A stretch of DNA of 6,103 bases from CAZDYP01 sp964509505. GTDB lineage: Bacteria > Chloroflexota > Anaerolineae > JACRMK01. Shown one piece after another: positions 4,962 to 6,103 of this stretch. The notes beneath the pieces are model-generated. The model ran no database searches. It was not told where the DNA came from and saw only the letters and a list, made by a program, of their open reading frames with translations. The position numbers were made by a program, and so were the translations under genes. How positions within the stretch are numbered: the first letter of the stretch is position 1; the number at the start of each line of letters is the position of its first letter. The DNA lies in the NCBI GenBank assembly GCA_964509505.1, contig CAZDYP010000237.1, positions 1 to 6,103 of the forward strand, given 5' to 3'.

Positions 4962-5750
4962 TCACCTCATTACCAGCGGCAAATACACGGGCAAGCCAAT
5001 CGTGTTGCTGACCTCATTCGTCGTGATGGTCGCTTCTTGGTTGAAGGTGATGGTGGCTTTGTTGGTGATCACTGTGCCCAGTGTGGCGTTGGCGCGCGGC
5101 TTGATGCGGAACGAGACGCGCCCTTCGCCGCGATGCGTCGCGTCGTTGGGCGGCAGGAAGCCCGCGAATGGGTCGGTGGGCAGTTGCCCTGTCAATGGGT
5201 CGAGCGTGCGGAGCGTCCACGTCACGACGCCCGTGGTGTATGCGATTTGCGTCGTGATGTCCACGTGCCACGTCTTGGTCATGCCCGCGCGATAGTCGGG
5301 CACCGTGACACGCGTCGCGTAGGGGCCGACTTGCGAGACGGCGATGAGCGGGTTGCCGAAGGCGATTTCGCTCACGCGGAACGTCGTCACATCCAAATCC
5401 GAGTCGAGCCTGTCCACGACGACAACCTCTTGCGCGGGCGCGGTGGTGGTTATCACGTTCTCGAAGAAGATGGTGTAGCCCAGCTCGTCGCGCACACCCA
5501 CGCCACGCGTTGCGCCCGCGCCGAGGGGACCGACTTTTTCGTTGGGGTCAACGGGGGTGTTGGACTGACTGTCTTTACGATCAATTGGCGAATTGGGATC
5601 AGGAAACTCAGGTGGCACTTCCCAACCACAGAAAATGCCACCCGTCTGACCATAGGCAGCTCCAAGTGTAATTCCCCATTGATCGCCCCGTCTTTGATGA
5701 GCGCGTTTTTCACGCCGTTGTGAATGATGTCTCTGGCTGCCATGAGGCAA
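4962..5750 (-). pseudogene. Extracellular repeat-domain surface protein, 5'-truncated and fused out of frame behind xisH start
   Basis: The open frame could be translated from ATG 5750 (262 residues), but its first 21 or so residues (MPHGSQRHHSQRREKR...) are the shifted reading of a xisH start and look non-native. From about 5687 downstream the frame is a convincing C-terminal part of a large secreted protein. It includes a PPEFPDPNSPIDR linker, then VDPNEKVGPLGAG, FENV, a LDSDLDVTTFRVSEIAFGNP segment, TWTLRTLDPLTGQLPTDPFA, GFLPPNDATHRGEG, and ITNKATITFNQEATITTNEV. This is the conserved beta-sandwich domain frequent in bacterial surface proteins with DUF11-like repeats. The tail VYLPLVMR resembles the C-terminal ends of Chloroflexota secreted proteins. 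There is no signal peptide and no plausible native start, so the product would not be exported. I infer a deletion or recombination that removed the 5' part. Confidence 0.75.
5687..5743 (-). pseudogene. xisH: xisH remnant: first 19 codons only
   Basis: The minus strand from ATG 5743 encodes MAARDIIHNGVKNALIKDG, which matches the highly characteristic N-terminus of XisH (fdxN-element excision controlling factor, a PD-(D/E)XK-like family usually paired with XisI). After the Gly codon, where XisH proteins continue with Trp-x-Ile-Thr, the similarity stops abruptly and the sequence becomes the surface-protein gene read in a wrong frame, ending at 5453. No xisI is present in the window. The full promoter survives upstream, so a nonsense fusion transcript may still be made. 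The identification rests on 19 residues but they are distinctive. Confidence 0.7.
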
Positions 5751-5778
5751 GTATAAGACGGGCAGTGCGGAGTGTCAA
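5750..5778 (-). promoter_or_regulatory. Near-consensus promoter of the xisH remnant, predicting leaderless start
   Basis: The minus strand reads TTGACA (5778-5773), a 17-bp spacer, then TATACT (5755-5750). The six bases TGCCTC separate the -10 box from ATG 5743, so the transcript should begin at the start codon. There is no Shine-Dalgarno, as with dus. Confidence 0.8.
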
Positions 5779-5813
5779 CCCACAAAAATCTGGTGGTTAT
5801 TCACATCTTTACT

Positions 5814-5833
5814 GCTCGCGCGGCACCGCGAGC
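5814..5833. repeat. Mini-hairpin, possible collapsed copy of the double-hairpin core
   Basis: GCTCGCG (5814-5820) and CGCGAGC (5827-5833) form a perfect 7-bp stem around CGGCAC. The left half, GCTCGCGCGG, equals the first ten bases of core copy 1. The right half, CACCGCGAGC, equals its last ten but for one base. It lies between the divergent xisH and alcohol dehydrogenase promoters. Confidence 0.6.
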
Positions 5834-5889
5834 AAAGGTGGGCTGTGCTAAGTGTCAGCTTGCAAAACTATCACGTGAAACGCGACGCA

Positions 5890-5918
5890 TTGGCAGTGAG
5901 TGTGAAATCGTGTATTAT
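5890..5918 (+). promoter_or_regulatory. Promoter of the alcohol dehydrogenase gene
   Basis: TTGGCA (5890-5895), a 17-bp spacer and TATTAT (5913-5918) give five of six matches in each box. The start would be near 5925, leaving a leader of about 31 nt that carries AAAGGA (5943-5948) seven bases before ATG 5956. Confidence 0.7.
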
Positions 5919-5955
5919 CGTAGCGACTCGTCACTCTCATAGAAAGGATTTCGAC

Positions 5956-6103
5956 ATGAAAACCCAATCCGCCGTTCTCTATCAAATGGAATTACCACGA
6001 CCCTACACGACCTCTAACCCATTGGTCATCGAAGAACTCGAACTTGAATCGCCGGGCGAGGGTGAAGTGTTGGTCGAGTTGCGCGGCGCGGGGCTATGCC
6101 ATT
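5956..6103 (+). CDS. Zinc-dependent alcohol dehydrogenase, N-terminal part (runs off the window)
   Basis: The first 49 codons and one further base are present; no stop occurs before the edge. The product begins MKTQSAVLYQMELPRPY and continues PLVIEELELESPGEGEVLVEL and GAGLCH. This is the GroES-like N-terminus of medium-chain zinc alcohol dehydrogenases, which oxidise alcohols with NAD(P)+ in the cytoplasm. The cysteine of GLCH is the first catalytic zinc ligand, normally followed by a Ser/Thr-Asp pair just beyond the window. The PRPY segment and spacing resemble the NAD-dependent alcohol / S-(hydroxymethyl)glutathione-type branch, but the substrate cannot be judged from this fragment. The ATG has AAAGGA seven bases upstream and a clear promoter, so it is transcribed on its own, divergently from the xisH remnant. 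Confidence 0.9.
   Translation, partial: MKTQSAVLYQMELPRPYTTSNPLVIEELELESPGEGEVLVELRGAGLCH

Noticed and set aside
4788..4965. Possible target-site duplication around element 2
   Set aside because: The 8 bases on the left (cgccacgc) and right (tgccgctc) agree at only five positions, so no duplication is claimed.
5037..5723. Plus-strand open frame of 228 codons opposite the surface-protein remnant
   Set aside because: It is low-complexity, rich in Arg, Gly and Val, and antisense to a frame with strong domain similarity. It is a shadow.
1..6103. tRNA, rRNA or riboswitch genes
   Set aside because: No cloverleaf-like arms with a conserved T-loop, no rRNA-like segments and no recognisable riboswitch core were seen on either strand.

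Overview
This window most resembles a bacterial chromosome segment from the Chloroflexota (Anaerolineae-like). The case is indirect. The surface-protein remnant ends in VYLPLVMR, a C-terminal tail I associate with secreted Chloroflexota proteins. Uma2 and XisH family genes occur together. The intergenic gaps hold short-period degenerate tracts and nested palindromic repeats of a kind common in that phylum. No rRNA or marker tree is available here, so the assignment is tentative.

Layout, left to right. (1) The 3' end of an fdhE-like gene (+) is followed by a 118-bp palindromic MITE-like element with perfect 16-bp terminal inverted repeats and an 8-9 bp target duplication. The element sits just in front of a complete Mrp/NBP35-type Fe-S carrier ATPase gene (+). 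Removing it restores a 26-nt gap, so fdhE and mrp were probably a tight metalloenzyme-maturation operon. (2) A strong hairpin terminator separates mrp from a convergent ThuA-family gene (-). (3) ThuA and a tRNA-dihydrouridine synthase gene (+) diverge from overlapping promoters. The dus promoter predicts a leaderless mRNA, and the thuA leader contains a hairpin. (4) Directly after dus lies the 3' part of a coiled-coil, two-TM membrane protein gene that appears to have lost its 5' end. It is followed by a GGTTGAA heptamer tandem tract and an intrinsic terminator. (5) A complete Uma2-family gene (-) has a good ribosome site and an extended -10 promoter. Upstream is a second nested palindromic element of 158 bp. 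It shares its central double-hairpin core with the first element but has unrelated ends. (6) A chimeric remnant (-) follows. A near-consensus promoter and the first 19 codons of a xisH gene are joined, out of frame, to the 3' portion of a large extracellular repeat-domain protein. (7) A divergent promoter region carries a mini-hairpin that looks like a collapsed copy of the same repeat core. It leads into the first 49 codons of a zinc-dependent alcohol dehydrogenase (+) that runs off the window.

FdhE and Mrp both serve metalloenzyme maturation; the remaining genes (sugar-related ThuA, tRNA modification, Uma2 nuclease, alcohol dehydrogenase) show no common pathway. The distinctive content is genome-plasticity material: two modular palindromic elements with compensatory base changes in a shared core, a possible third collapsed copy, and two truncated genes, one with a precisely visible fusion junction.
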